Source of the DNA: Halovivax limisalsi
GTDB lineage: Archaea > Halobacteriota > Halobacteria > Halobacteriales > Natrialbaceae
Assembly: GCF_023093535.1 (NCBI RefSeq)
Contig: NZ_CP095757.1
Location: 2,418,001-2,482,000 of the forward strand
Direction: 5' to 3'
Length of the DNA: 64,000 nt
A program made the translations under genes and the position numbers. Shown in pieces: positions 34,935 through 42,374 of the stretch. Numbering within the stretch: the stretch's first letter is position 1; the number at the start of each line of letters is the position of its first letter. Under the pieces are notes generated by a model that saw only the letters and a program-made list of their open reading frames with translations, was not told the DNA's origin and searched no databases.

Positions 34935-35363
34935 ACCATCACTAATAACTGTTGGAAGTAAATTCTTTTGGTTATACTGTTTCCCAGTGCGTAAAACAGA
35001 GCCGATTCGCTACGAGCCGAGTCTCCCGTCACCAAGAACAGTGGCGTTCCGGGCCCAATCCGGGCCTGATAGGACATCGAAAAAGCAAGCAGCCGGCGGA
35101 ACTGTTGGTATCGAAGGGACGTCGCCGAGATGGGTTTCCGATCGATCAACCCGAGTACCCGACAATGAGTTCGAGAGGAGGGTATATCTCAGTAGTTGTG
35201 GCGGGAAAACTAGCTCACTCCCGATACTCACGCCTTCGAGATCGGCGCTGCGTCCGTCGTTGGTGATTTCGACGACGAGACGCGGTGAGCGTACAAGCAA
35301 CGAATCGATCTACCGAACTCGGCCCCGATCCGCGGAACCGGTCGTCAGCACACCGTCGATCCG
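34935..35363. other. 429-nt accessory-looking intergenic stretch
   Basis: The left third is AT-rich (around 34945-34985) and probably holds the promoter of the secreted-protein gene. Short frames exist on both strands. The best, on the minus strand at 35010-35300 (96 codons), reads RLVVEITNDGRSADLEGVSIG, which looks protein-like, but the rest is not, so I regard it as a possible gene remnant and do not call it. No tRNA, IS end or repeat was seen. Confidence 0.4.
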
Positions 35364-35990
35364 TCAGGCGATGTCGCGACTCGTGTCGATGGCGACCTCT
35401 TCGGCGAGCTCTAGCTTGATCCGCTCGGTGGGCGCGCCGCCGGCGCGGAACTTCGGGATGGTGAGGTAATTTTCGATCTCGGTCGCGCCGACGGTCGTCT
35501 CCAGGTCGAAGACGGCGTCCGCCATGTGCAGCGTCGTCGATCGGTTGGGGGGCGTTCGATCGCTCTCGAGACAGTGCAGGACGGCGATCGAACCCGTTTC
35601 GAGCATCTGGGTCTTCAGGTCGCTGAAGAATCGACGGAACCCCTCGACGTCGGTTCGTTCGAGGACGTCCATCGTATCGATGATCAGGTTCGCGCCGTCG
35701 GGTAAGGCGCTGATGAGTCGGTGGGCGTCCTCGATCGGGTCCTGGCCCGTGACGTGTCTGATCGTGGGACTGCCGACCGTCGCCGAGGACCGATCGATGC
35801 TGTGGCGGACGTCCTCGTCGGAGCGCTCGGTCGAGAGGTAGAGGGTCCCTCTGGCGGCGGTCAGCTGGTACAACAGGAGTTCGGACTGGCTGGCCGGCTC
35901 GGCCGTGTAGGCGACGGTACACCCCGGCGGCAACCCGCCGTCGAGTTTCCGATCTAACACGTCGATACCCGTCTGTAGCCGACCAGCCAT
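35364..35990 (-). CDS. RecA-fold (RAD55/KaiC-like) protein lacking Walker A
   Basis: A 208-residue haloarchaeal protein of the HTR-like/RAD55 group. It opens GRLQTGIDVLDRKLDGGLPPG like KaiC proteins. Where the Walker A GxxGxGK(T/S) would be it reads AEPASQSELLLYQL, with no invariant Gly-Lys, so ATP binding by the usual loop is unlikely. Later KaiC-like strands remain (TLYLSTERSDEDV, GANLIIDTMDVLERTD as a Walker B-like element, GSIAVLHCLE). It may be a degenerate regulatory paralogue. ATG at 35990 fits the fold start. Confidence 0.75.
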   Translation of the reverse strand: MAGRLQTGIDVLDRKLDGGLPPGCTVAYTAEPASQSELLLYQLTAARGTLYLSTERSDEDVRHSIDRSSATVGSPTIRHVTGQDPIEDAHRLISALPDGANLIIDTMDVLERTDVEGFRRFFSDLKTQMLETGSIAVLHCLESDRTPPNRSTTLHMADAVFDLETTVGATEIENYLTIPKFRAGGAPTERIKLELAEEVAIDTSRDIA

Positions 35991-36138
35991 ACGCTCGTCC
36001 CATGTTGGGAAGACCGGTCGCATAACTCTTTGCCTTCGAACAGTCATCGGGGAACCGAACGGTCGACGACAATCGGTCGGGCGGCGGGTCGAGTCGGATG
36101 GAGAGATTCAAGGGCCGTCCCGTTCGCTACACGGATAG

Positions 36139-37056
36139 ATGCGCCACGGAAATCTCCTCACGAGCAAACAGCTGTCGCGGGCCGACGTGGAGACGGTGCT
36201 CGACCGCGCCGCCGCATTCGACGCGGGCGAGGCCGAGCCCGCCGCGTCCCACGCCGAGACGCTCCTCGGGCTCCTGTTTTTCGAACCGAGCACGCGGACG
36301 AAGATGAGCTTCGAGACCGCGATCAAGCGCCTGGGCGGCGACGTCGTCGACATGGGATCGATCGAGTCCTCGAGCGTCAAGAAGGGCGAGAGCCTGGCCG
36401 ACACCGTCCGCGTCATCGCCGGCTACACGGACGCGATCGTCCTGCGCCACCCGAAACAGGGCGCCGCGAAACTGGCCAGCGAGTACGTCGACGTCCCCGT
36501 CATCAACGCGGGCGACGGTGCGGGCCACCACCCGACACAGACCTTACTCGACCTCTACACGATCCGCGAGAACGCCGGGCTCGACGACCTCACGATCGGG
36601 ATCATGGGCGATCTCAAGTACGGTCGGACGGTCCACTCGCTCGCCTACGCGCTCGCGGAGTTCGACACACGCCAGCACTTCATCAGCCCGGAGAGCCTGC
36701 AACTGCCCCGAGAGGTCGTCTTCGATCTGCACCAGCAAGGCGCGTCGGTGAAAGAACACGAACACCTCGGGGCGGTCCTGTCGGAACTCGACGTCCTCTA
36801 CGTCACGCGCATCCAGCGCGAGCGCTTCCCCGACGAGAACGAGTACCAGAAAGTCGCCGGCGAGTACCAGATCTCGGCAGGGACCCTCACCGACGCCCGG
36901 GACGATTTGACCGTATTGCATCCGCTCCCGCGGGTCGACGAGATCGCCCCGGACGTGGACGAGACCGACCACGCGGCGTACTTCGAACAGGCGCACAACG
37001 GCGTCCCCGTTCGCATGGCGCTGCTCGATCTACTCGCGGGTGATACCGATGCCTGA
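36139..37056 (+). CDS. pyrB: Aspartate carbamoyltransferase catalytic subunit
   Basis: Condenses carbamoyl phosphate with aspartate in pyrimidine synthesis. The 305 residues contain the carbamoyl-phosphate loop [24 protein letters not shown], the [10 protein letters not shown] segment, [18 protein letters not shown] and [14 protein letters not shown]. The length is normal for the PyrI-associated form. Its stop overlaps the PyrI start by 8 nt, and the pair forms the dodecameric allosteric enzyme. Confidence 0.97.
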   Translation: MRHGNLLTSKQLSRADVETVLDRAAAFDAGEAEPAASHAETLLGLLFFEPSTRTKMSFETAIKRLGGDVVDMGSIESSSVKKGESLADTVRVIAGYTDAIVLRHPKQGAAKLASEYVDVPVINAGDGAGHHPTQTLLDLYTIRENAGLDDLTIGIMGDLKYGRTVHSLAYALAEFDTRQHFISPESLQLPREVVFDLHQQGASVKEHEHLGAVLSELDVLYVTRIQRERFPDENEYQKVAGEYQISAGTLTDARDDLTVLHPLPRVDEIAPDVDETDHAAYFEQAHNGVPVRMALLDLLAGDTDA

Positions 37057-37510
37057 GGACCACCAGCTGCGCGTCAGCAAGATCAGAAACGGTACCGTCA
37101 TCGATCACGTCAGAGCCGGGCAGGCGCTCAACGTCCTCGCGATCCTCGGCATCGACGGCGCCGAGGGCGAGAGCGTCTCGATCGGGATGAACGTTCCCTC
37201 GGACCGACTCGCGAACAAGGACATCGTCAAGGTCGAGGGTCGCGAACTCAGCCAGGATGAGGTCGACGTCCTCTCGCTGATCGCTCCCGACGCGACGATC
37301 AACATCGTCCGGGACTACGAGGTCGTCGAGAAACACCGCGTCGACCGACCGGCGACCGTCGAGGGGATCCTCCAGTGTCCCAACGCGGGCTGTATCACGA
37401 CCGCCGACGAACCGATCACCTCCCGCTTCGACGTCCTCGACGACGGCGTCCGCTGTGGGTACTGCGAGCGCATCGTCCGCGAGGGGATTCCCGAACTCAT
37501 CGAACGGTAG
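37049..37510 (+). CDS. pyrI: Aspartate carbamoyltransferase regulatory subunit
   Basis: A 153-residue subunit that binds nucleotide effectors and links catalytic trimers. The N-terminal allosteric domain runs from [15 protein letters not shown] to about residue 100. The C-terminal zinc domain has CPNAGC and CGYC, giving the four cysteines of the structural zinc site. ATG at 37049 overlaps pyrB; an upstream GTG at 37040 in frame is less likely. Confidence 0.97.
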   Translation: MPEDHQLRVSKIRNGTVIDHVRAGQALNVLAILGIDGAEGESVSIGMNVPSDRLANKDIVKVEGRELSQDEVDVLSLIAPDATINIVRDYEVVEKHRVDRPATVEGILQCPNAGCITTADEPITSRFDVLDDGVRCGYCERIVREGIPELIER

Positions 37511-37659
37511 GACGGACGACGGACGCGGCGATTCCCCGGCAGTCGACCACTTTCGGCAACCCATCAACCGCACCGAACCCGTCGCGGTCGGTCGATCGTC
37601 GGCCGACGCTCGACCGAATCCAGAAGAGATATAGTTCCCCACGTTGAATTATCAATTGC

Positions 37660-37767
37660 ATGTCCAGAACGGTCAAGTTCCTGGTCCTGGTGGCTATCGT
37701 CGTCGTCCTCTGGAAGGCCGTCTTCGCGGATAGTACAGAGACGATCGAGTACGAACCCGACGCTTGA
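37660..37767 (+). CDS. Small single-pass membrane protein (35 residues)
   Basis: ATG 37660 to TGA 37767 reads MSRTVKFLVLVAIVVVLWK, then an acidic 16-residue tail ending EYEPDA. This is a compact basic-start, one-helix, acidic-end design. It is preceded by AT-rich DNA (GAATTATCAATT, 37645-37656). Its stop overlaps the conserved start of an IS200/IS605-type end hairpin. Haloarchaeal genomes contain many such micro-membrane proteins, but conservation must decide whether this one is real. Confidence 0.45.
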   Translation: MSRTVKFLVLVAIVVVLWKAVFADSTETIEYEPDA

Positions 37768-37793
37768 CATCCTCCCGCGGCTGAAGCCGTGGG
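37764..37793. mobile_element. Solo IS200/IS605-type terminal hairpin (remnant)
   Basis: TTGACATCCTCCCGCGGC with TGAA and GCCGTGGG forms an 8-bp stem (CCCGCGGC/GCCGTGGG, one G-T pair) with a TGAA loop. The motif TTGACATCCTCCC followed by a GAA-looped hairpin is the recognisable end of many IS200/IS605/IS1341 elements carrying tnpB. No tnpA or tnpB is present on either side, so this is a solo end or decayed element. Confidence 0.65.
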
Positions 37794-37864
37794 CGTTTTC
37801 CTCGTTTCACTGTACCGTCGGCTCTTTCGAATCGCTTTACCGGCCGCCGTCCCAACGATCGGCC

Positions 37865-38695
37865 ATGTACGGCGTCGTCACGCGAAACGAACCCGAGGTA
37901 TCGTGGGCGGAATTCGACCGCTCGTTCTACGAGGTCAAAGACGTCACCGGCCGGTCCGCGGAGCCGCTGTCGAACGCGGTCAACATGGTCTCGTGTTTCG
38001 GTGACAACGCCGCCGCCGACGCCGAACCCGCACTCGTCCCGATCGACGACGACGGGAATCGCGCGACGCGCGAGCAGCCCTACTTCGACTGGGACTACAT
38101 CTGTCCGAGTCGCGAGGCCTACCGCGACGGCTTACTCGACGTCATCGACGACTGCGTCGCGGCCAACGCCGACGTCCGACTCGACGACGTCGGGTTCCCG
38201 CGAGCCGAATACTGCCGGTGTGACACTTGCACAGAACGGTTCGAAGCGAGCGACCACGACACGTGGAGCGAGTGGCGCGCGGCGACCATCACGAGCTTCG
38301 TCGAGCGGGCGGCCGACCGGATCCCCGGCCGGGTCTACCTGACGCTCTATCCCGATCCCTATCCGGGCCACCTCTACGACCGGTCGGGGCTCGATCTCGA
38401 CGCGCTCGCCGACCACGTCGACGAGTTCGTCGTCCCGCTGTACGACACCGCCTACGGGACGACCTACTGGCTCGAAACGATCGCCAGCGGGTTCCGGAGC
38501 CGACTGGAGACGCCGGTCGGGATCGAACTCTACGCGGTGAACGTCGACGTCGACGCGCTCATCAAGGCCGCTGCCGTGGCCGAGTCGTACGCGGACGGGG
38601 TGTACTTCGGTTACGACGCCAGCAACGCTCGCGCCGCGCTCCGACGAATGACGGCGGACGATCGCCACGGCGAAACGTTCGGCGAGCCGAACTGA
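37865..38695 (+). CDS. Conserved haloarchaeal protein, possible TIM-barrel hydrolase
   Basis: A 276-residue soluble protein without a signal peptide. Sequence features suggest a glycoside-hydrolase-like barrel: PYFDWDYICPSREAYRDGLLDVI, RLDDVGFPRAEYCRCDTC with a Cys cluster, RVYLTLYPDPYPG, LADHVDEFVVPLYDTAYGT and a terminal ADGVYFGYDASNA strand. Candidate acidic residues occur at strand ends (DDVGFP, ELYAVNVDVD), but no family with a known reaction is recognised. It is flanked by the IS hairpin and a convergent PRC-barrel-like gene. Confidence 0.75.
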   Translation: MYGVVTRNEPEVSWAEFDRSFYEVKDVTGRSAEPLSNAVNMVSCFGDNAAADAEPALVPIDDDGNRATREQPYFDWDYICPSREAYRDGLLDVIDDCVAANADVRLDDVGFPRAEYCRCDTCTERFEASDHDTWSEWRAATITSFVERAADRIPGRVYLTLYPDPYPGHLYDRSGLDLDALADHVDEFVVPLYDTAYGTTYWLETIASGFRSRLETPVGIELYAVNVDVDALIKAAAVAESYADGVYFGYDASNARAALRRMTADDRHGETFGEPN

Positions 38696-38712
38696 TCGAC
38701 GGGCCGGTCGCG

Positions 38713-39690
38713 TTATCGGTCCGTGTCCGAATCGGTAGTCGGCCACTCGTCCTCGTCGTCCGAGTCGGCACCGAAGCGGTCCGAGTCGGAATCGCCGTCG
38801 AGACGATCCGAGTCGGCGTCGGAATCCGCGTCTCCCCGGTCGCTATCCGTCACGCGCCGTCCCTCGCCACGGTCGGAATCCGCGTCTGCGTCGGCATCGA
38901 TGGAGCCCCGGTCGCCGGCCGTGCCGCCGCCACCCCGACGCTCGCTGGCGCCGGCCCGATCGCGACCCTCACCGGAGTCGAGGCGCTCCTCGCCGACGTC
39001 GTCGAGTCCCTCGTCGGGCGTGCGACCAGTGCGGCCCGTTCGCTCGCCACCCGGCGGCTCGCCACCGCCGACCATGTCTTCGCGTCCAGGCTCCGCCGTC
39101 TCGGACACGTCCGTGTCGCGCTCTCGATCACCGAGCTCCCCACTGCGATCGCTGCGTTCGGCGGCCCGATCCCCGGCGCCCTCGACAGCCCGCCGGCCGG
39201 TCCCGGATCCGGAGCCGATCTCGGTGCCGACGTCGCGCGAATCCGCCGATCGGACGTCGTCCGAGTCGCCGCTCAACCCCTCCTCAGCCCGCGGTTCGTC
39301 GTGAACCGACTCGGTCGTCCCGGGTTCGTCGCGATCGCGGTCGAGCGTTCCCGATTCGTCACCCCGGTCGGTCCCGACTCCGTCGTCGATTCCTGTCTCG
39401 CTACCGCCGGAACTCGTCCCACCGCCGGCGGTCGAGGAGCCTCCCTCCCGAAGGTCGCCCGCGAGACGAATCTCGTCGGCCGTGACCCGGTCGATCGACG
39501 CCTCCTGCAAGGGGTAGGTATCCTCACCGGTGTCCTCCCAGCCGAGCGCTGCTTTGATGCTATCCGTGATCCCGGCATCGGGTTTCACGCGGATCGTATC
39601 GTGTTCGACGGCCGTGACCATCCCCACCTCGTCCCCGTTGGCGTTCACGACGGTCTTGCCCACGTCGTCGTCACTGAATGATGCGCACAT
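38713..39690 (-). CDS. PRC-barrel-like protein with long acidic tail
   Basis: A 325-residue protein. The first ~75 residues resemble a PRC-barrel fold (FSDDDVGKTVVNANGDEVGMVTAVEHDTIRVKP, then DTYPLQEASIDRVTADEIRLAGD). Nearly all of the remainder is disordered, built of Asp, Ser, Arg, Glu and Gly, with repeated DSDxD and DRD motifs near the end. ATG at 39690 is chosen because the preceding residues are not family-like. Function unknown; the tail could interact with cationic partners or help in high salt. Confidence 0.75.
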   Translation of the reverse strand: MCASFSDDDVGKTVVNANGDEVGMVTAVEHDTIRVKPDAGITDSIKAALGWEDTGEDTYPLQEASIDRVTADEIRLAGDLREGGSSTAGGGTSSGGSETGIDDGVGTDRGDESGTLDRDRDEPGTTESVHDEPRAEEGLSGDSDDVRSADSRDVGTEIGSGSGTGRRAVEGAGDRAAERSDRSGELGDRERDTDVSETAEPGREDMVGGGEPPGGERTGRTGRTPDEGLDDVGEERLDSGEGRDRAGASERRGGGGTAGDRGSIDADADADSDRGEGRRVTDSDRGDADSDADSDRLDGDSDSDRFGADSDDEDEWPTTDSDTDR

Positions 39691-39886
39691 GACACCGCTA
39701 CTGTCGGGGGAATCCGGTATGGTCGTGGTGCTTGCACATCCGCGGCGAGAACCTAACTGTGCCCTCGATTCGAGCAACGAAGGGTTACTTCGCCCGATAG
39801 ACGACGGTGCGATCACCTTCGTTCACCGCGAGAACGGAGTTCTCGCGAGCGTTCGTTCGCTCTGCTCACGAACCCCACGCAGAAGC

Positions 39887-40210
39887 GGGCCGGGCGCGAT
39901 TTGAACCGAAACCAGACGGTCCTGCTCGCCTCACTTCGTTCGGCTACGCGGGCTGCGACTGGTAGGGCTCAAATCGCTGGTGGCCGCTTCGCTCGTCACG
40001 TCCGTTTTCCGTGAGACGTTCGTCTCACGACGTTCCGTTCGCTTGCGCTCACGGAACCCTCGCAGAAGCGGGCCGGGCGCGATTTGAACACACGGTCGGA
40101 CGTGATCACTCCGTTGCGCGCGCCCTCTCTGCGTTCAAATCACGCCGGATCCAACACGCGTCGCTCGCGGATTGCTCGCGACGCGAAGACGGGCCGGGCG
40201 CGATTTGAAC
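39887..40210. repeat. Three copies of the tRNA-Lys 3' end
   Basis: The 20-nt block GGGCCGGGCGCGATTTGAAC occurs at 39887-39906, 40070-40089 and 40191-40210. The last is the true 3' end (T-arm and acceptor) of tRNA-Lys; the other two are isolated. Copies 1 and 2 also share upstream flanks (CGCAGAAGC, GCTCACG), so part of the spacing region has been duplicated. Repeated tRNA 3' ends are the usual trace of integration at a tRNA attachment site. No integrase gene is nearby. The 39691-40189 stretch otherwise has no gene. Confidence 0.75.
40011..40028. repeat. Perfect 18-bp palindromic hairpin between tRNA fragments
   Basis: GTGAGACG-TT-CGTCTCAC is an 8-bp perfect inverted repeat lying between the first two tRNA-Lys 3'-end copies. 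It may be a recombinase or resolvase site or a terminator of a lost element. Confidence 0.4.
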
Positions 40211-40263
40211 ACGCGACCGTCTGATTAAGAGTCAGACGCTCTGCCTAACTGAGCTACCGGCCC
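40190..40263 (-). tRNA. tRNA-Lys (anticodon CTT)
   Basis: A 74-nt cloverleaf on the minus strand: acceptor GGGCCGG/CCGGCCC with discriminator G, D-arm GCTC-AGTTAGGCA-GAGC, anticodon arm TCTGA-CTCTTAA-TCAGA (CTT) and T-arm GCGTG-TTCAAAT-CGCGC. No intron and no encoded CCA. Its 3' end is repeated twice downstream (see the repeat entry). Confidence 0.95.
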
Positions 40264-40402
40264 TGTATCGTCGATTTTTCGCCGGCCGTTGAAATACATT
40301 TCCTTTGCCATCGCCGCAGCCGTGCCCACCGCGTCGACGATCATTGTCAGCGCGTATCAATCTTCGGGAGGGTTAAGTGGGGGGACGCCGACGGATCGGT
40401 CA

Positions 40403-41854
40403 ATGAGTGTGGGGGCTACCATCTCGTCTGCTTCGGAGTACGCTATTCTCGGGTGCGGAAGCGTGGGGTACGCCGTCGCGGAGGAGTTGGTCGAGCAGGG
40501 CAAGGACGTCCGGATCGTCGACCGCGACGAGAACCGGGTGGAATCGCTTCGCGATCAGGACATGGACGCACGCGTCGCCGACATCTCGAGCTCGGCGGTC
40601 GTCGAACACGTCGAGGACTGCGACGTGGTGTTGATCCTGGCTTCGGACGTCGAGGCGAATGTCGCCGCCGTCGAACACGTTCGATCCGCCGGCACAGGTT
40701 CGTTCGTCATCGCGCGTGCGAGCGACCCCGTTTCAGGCGACGAACTCTCCGATCGAGGCGCCGACGTCGTCATCAACCCGTCGGCGGTGATCGCCGACTC
40801 GGCGCTCCGCGCGCTCGAATCCGGCGAACTCGCACACAACGCCGAAACGCTGGCGCGGATCATCGAGGGGACCGAGGACCGCCTCGCGATCGTCACGAAG
40901 GACAACCCGGACCCCGATTCGATCGCCAGCGCTGCGGCCATGCAGGCCATCGCCGAGCACCTGGGGGTCGAGTCCGATATCGTCTACCTCGGCGACATCG
41001 GTCACCAGGAGAACCGGGCGTTCGTCAACCTGCTCGGAATCGAACTCACCCTCTGGGAGGACCCGGAGGGGACCGACGCATACGACACCCTCATCTTCGT
41101 CGATCACACCAGCTCGCCCGCGCTCGATCGGCCGGCCGACGCCATCATCGATCACCGGGAGACGGACCTCGAGGCGGATCCGGAGTTCCTCGACGTCAGA
41201 CCCAGCATGTCCTCGACGTCGACCATCATGACGAAGTACATCCAGGAGTTCGACCTCAACGTCTCAGAGGAGGTCGCGACGGCGCTGCTCTACGGCATCC
41301 GGGCCGAGACGCTCGACTTCAAACGCGACACCACGCCAGCGGACCTGACCGCGGCCGCCTACCTCTATCCGTTCGCCAATCACGACACGCTCGAACAGGT
41401 CGAGTCGCCCTCCATGTCGCCCGAGACGCTCGACGTCCTCGCGGAGGCCATCGCCAACCGCGACGTGCAGGGCAGCCACCTCGTCTCGAACGCCGGCTTC
41501 ATCCGGGATCGCGAGGCGCTCACCCAGGCGGCGAACCACCTGCTCAACCTCGAGGGCGTGACCACGACGGCCGTCTTCGGCATCGCCGACGAGACCATCT
41601 TCCTCGCCGCGCGCTCGAAGGACATCCGAATGAACATCGGGCGCGTGCTGGACGACGCCTACGGCGAGATCGGCGAGGTGGCCGGCCACTCGACCCAGTC
41701 GACGGCGGAGATTCCGCTCGGCATCTTCACCGGCATCCAGATCTCCGACGACACGCGCGAGACGCTGCTCGAACTGACCGAAGAAGCCGTGACCCGGACC
41801 CTCTTCGACGCGATGGGCGTCGAGGGAAGTAGCGAGAGTTCGAACGGCAACTGA
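40403..41854 (+). CDS. TrkA_N-DHH/DHHA1 fusion phosphoesterase
   Basis: A 483-residue protein. Residues 10-130 are a TrkA_N/RCK Rossmann domain (YAILGCGSVGYAVAEELVE, RIVDRDENRVESL). From about 155 a DHH phosphoesterase domain starts, with LAIVTKDNPDPDSIASAAAM (DPDS), FVDHTSS and AIIDHRETD. A DHHA1 substrate-binding region ends with GIFTGIQISDD. Relatives hydrolyse linear or cyclic dinucleotides (pApA, c-di-AMP) or short oligonucleotides. Joining a nucleotide-sensing RCK domain suggests ligand-controlled signalling-nucleotide breakdown; this is inference. ATG at 40403 is chosen over the upstream frame from 40289, which is leader sequence. Divergent from tRNA-Lys. Confidence 0.9.
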   Translation: MSVGATISSASEYAILGCGSVGYAVAEELVEQGKDVRIVDRDENRVESLRDQDMDARVADISSSAVVEHVEDCDVVLILASDVEANVAAVEHVRSAGTGSFVIARASDPVSGDELSDRGADVVINPSAVIADSALRALESGELAHNAETLARIIEGTEDRLAIVTKDNPDPDSIASAAAMQAIAEHLGVESDIVYLGDIGHQENRAFVNLLGIELTLWEDPEGTDAYDTLIFVDHTSSPALDRPADAIIDHRETDLEADPEFLDVRPSMSSTSTIMTKYIQEFDLNVSEEVATALLYGIRAETLDFKRDTTPADLTAAAYLYPFANHDTLEQVESPSMSPETLDVLAEAIANRDVQGSHLVSNAGFIRDREALTQAANHLLNLEGVTTTAVFGIADETIFLAARSKDIRMNIGRVLDDAYGEIGEVAGHSTQSTAEIPLGIFTGIQISDDTRETLLELTEEAVTRTLFDAMGVEGSSESSNGN

Positions 41855-41912
41855 GGACAACCAGCACCCGACAGAACGGGGACTGACGGACGGGAAACCC
41901 GAACCGAGCGAT

Positions 41913-42203
41913 TCAGGCCACGACCTCTTCTTCCTCGTCGGGTTCGCGAACCCGCTCGACGACGTCGGCGACGAGGATGACGTCGCCGACCGCGCGGACC
42001 CACCGATAGGGGACGATGATGCCGAGGCCCTGCCGCGATTCCTCCTCGAACAGTTCGCCGCTCAGCGTCCCGACGGCCAATCCCGTCACCGTCTGGGTGT
42101 CGAGGTCGAGTTTGAGGTCCTCGACCTCGCCGACGTAGACGCCGTTGTTCGTATATACCTCCCGACCCACGAGCGCCGTAATCTCCTGCGGTGTCTCGTC
42201 CAT
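41913..42203 (-). CDS. PRC-barrel domain protein
   Basis: A 96-residue single-domain PRC-barrel protein. The pattern EITALVGREVYTNNGVYVGEVEDLKLDLDTQTVTGLAV, then GIIVPYRWVRAVGDVILV, is canonical. Stand-alone archaeal PRC proteins are abundant and several are linked to cell division (CdpB-type) or RNA processing; the exact member here is not identifiable by eye. It ends in an acidic tail (REPDEEEEVVA). It converges on the DHH gene, 58 nt apart. Confidence 0.88.
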   Translation of the reverse strand: MDETPQEITALVGREVYTNNGVYVGEVEDLKLDLDTQTVTGLAVGTLSGELFEEESRQGLGIIVPYRWVRAVGDVILVADVVERVREPDEEEEVVA

Positions 42204-42374
42204 GGGCGAACATTACGGGGCGGACTCTTAAGCGTTAGTCAGACGGCGCCGGGTGAGCGCAGTCGCGACCGAGACTCGAACACCACTTGCGGAACCGCCG
42301 GATCACCGCGGCGGTTCCGAGATGCTTCGTCCGGAGCTGAACTCGCCCTAGTCGGGCTCCGTGTCCGAGAAGGT

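Noticed and set aside
35010-35300. A 96-codon minus-strand frame between the secreted protein and the RecA-fold gene
   Set aside because: A short part looks protein-like, but there is no clear start signal or domain and the remainder looks random; kept only as a possible remnant.
39887-40210. CRISPR-like array from the three 20-nt repeats
   Set aside because: Spacing is unequal (183 and 121 nt), the repeat is the tRNA-Lys 3' end, and there are no cas genes. tRNA-end duplication explains it.
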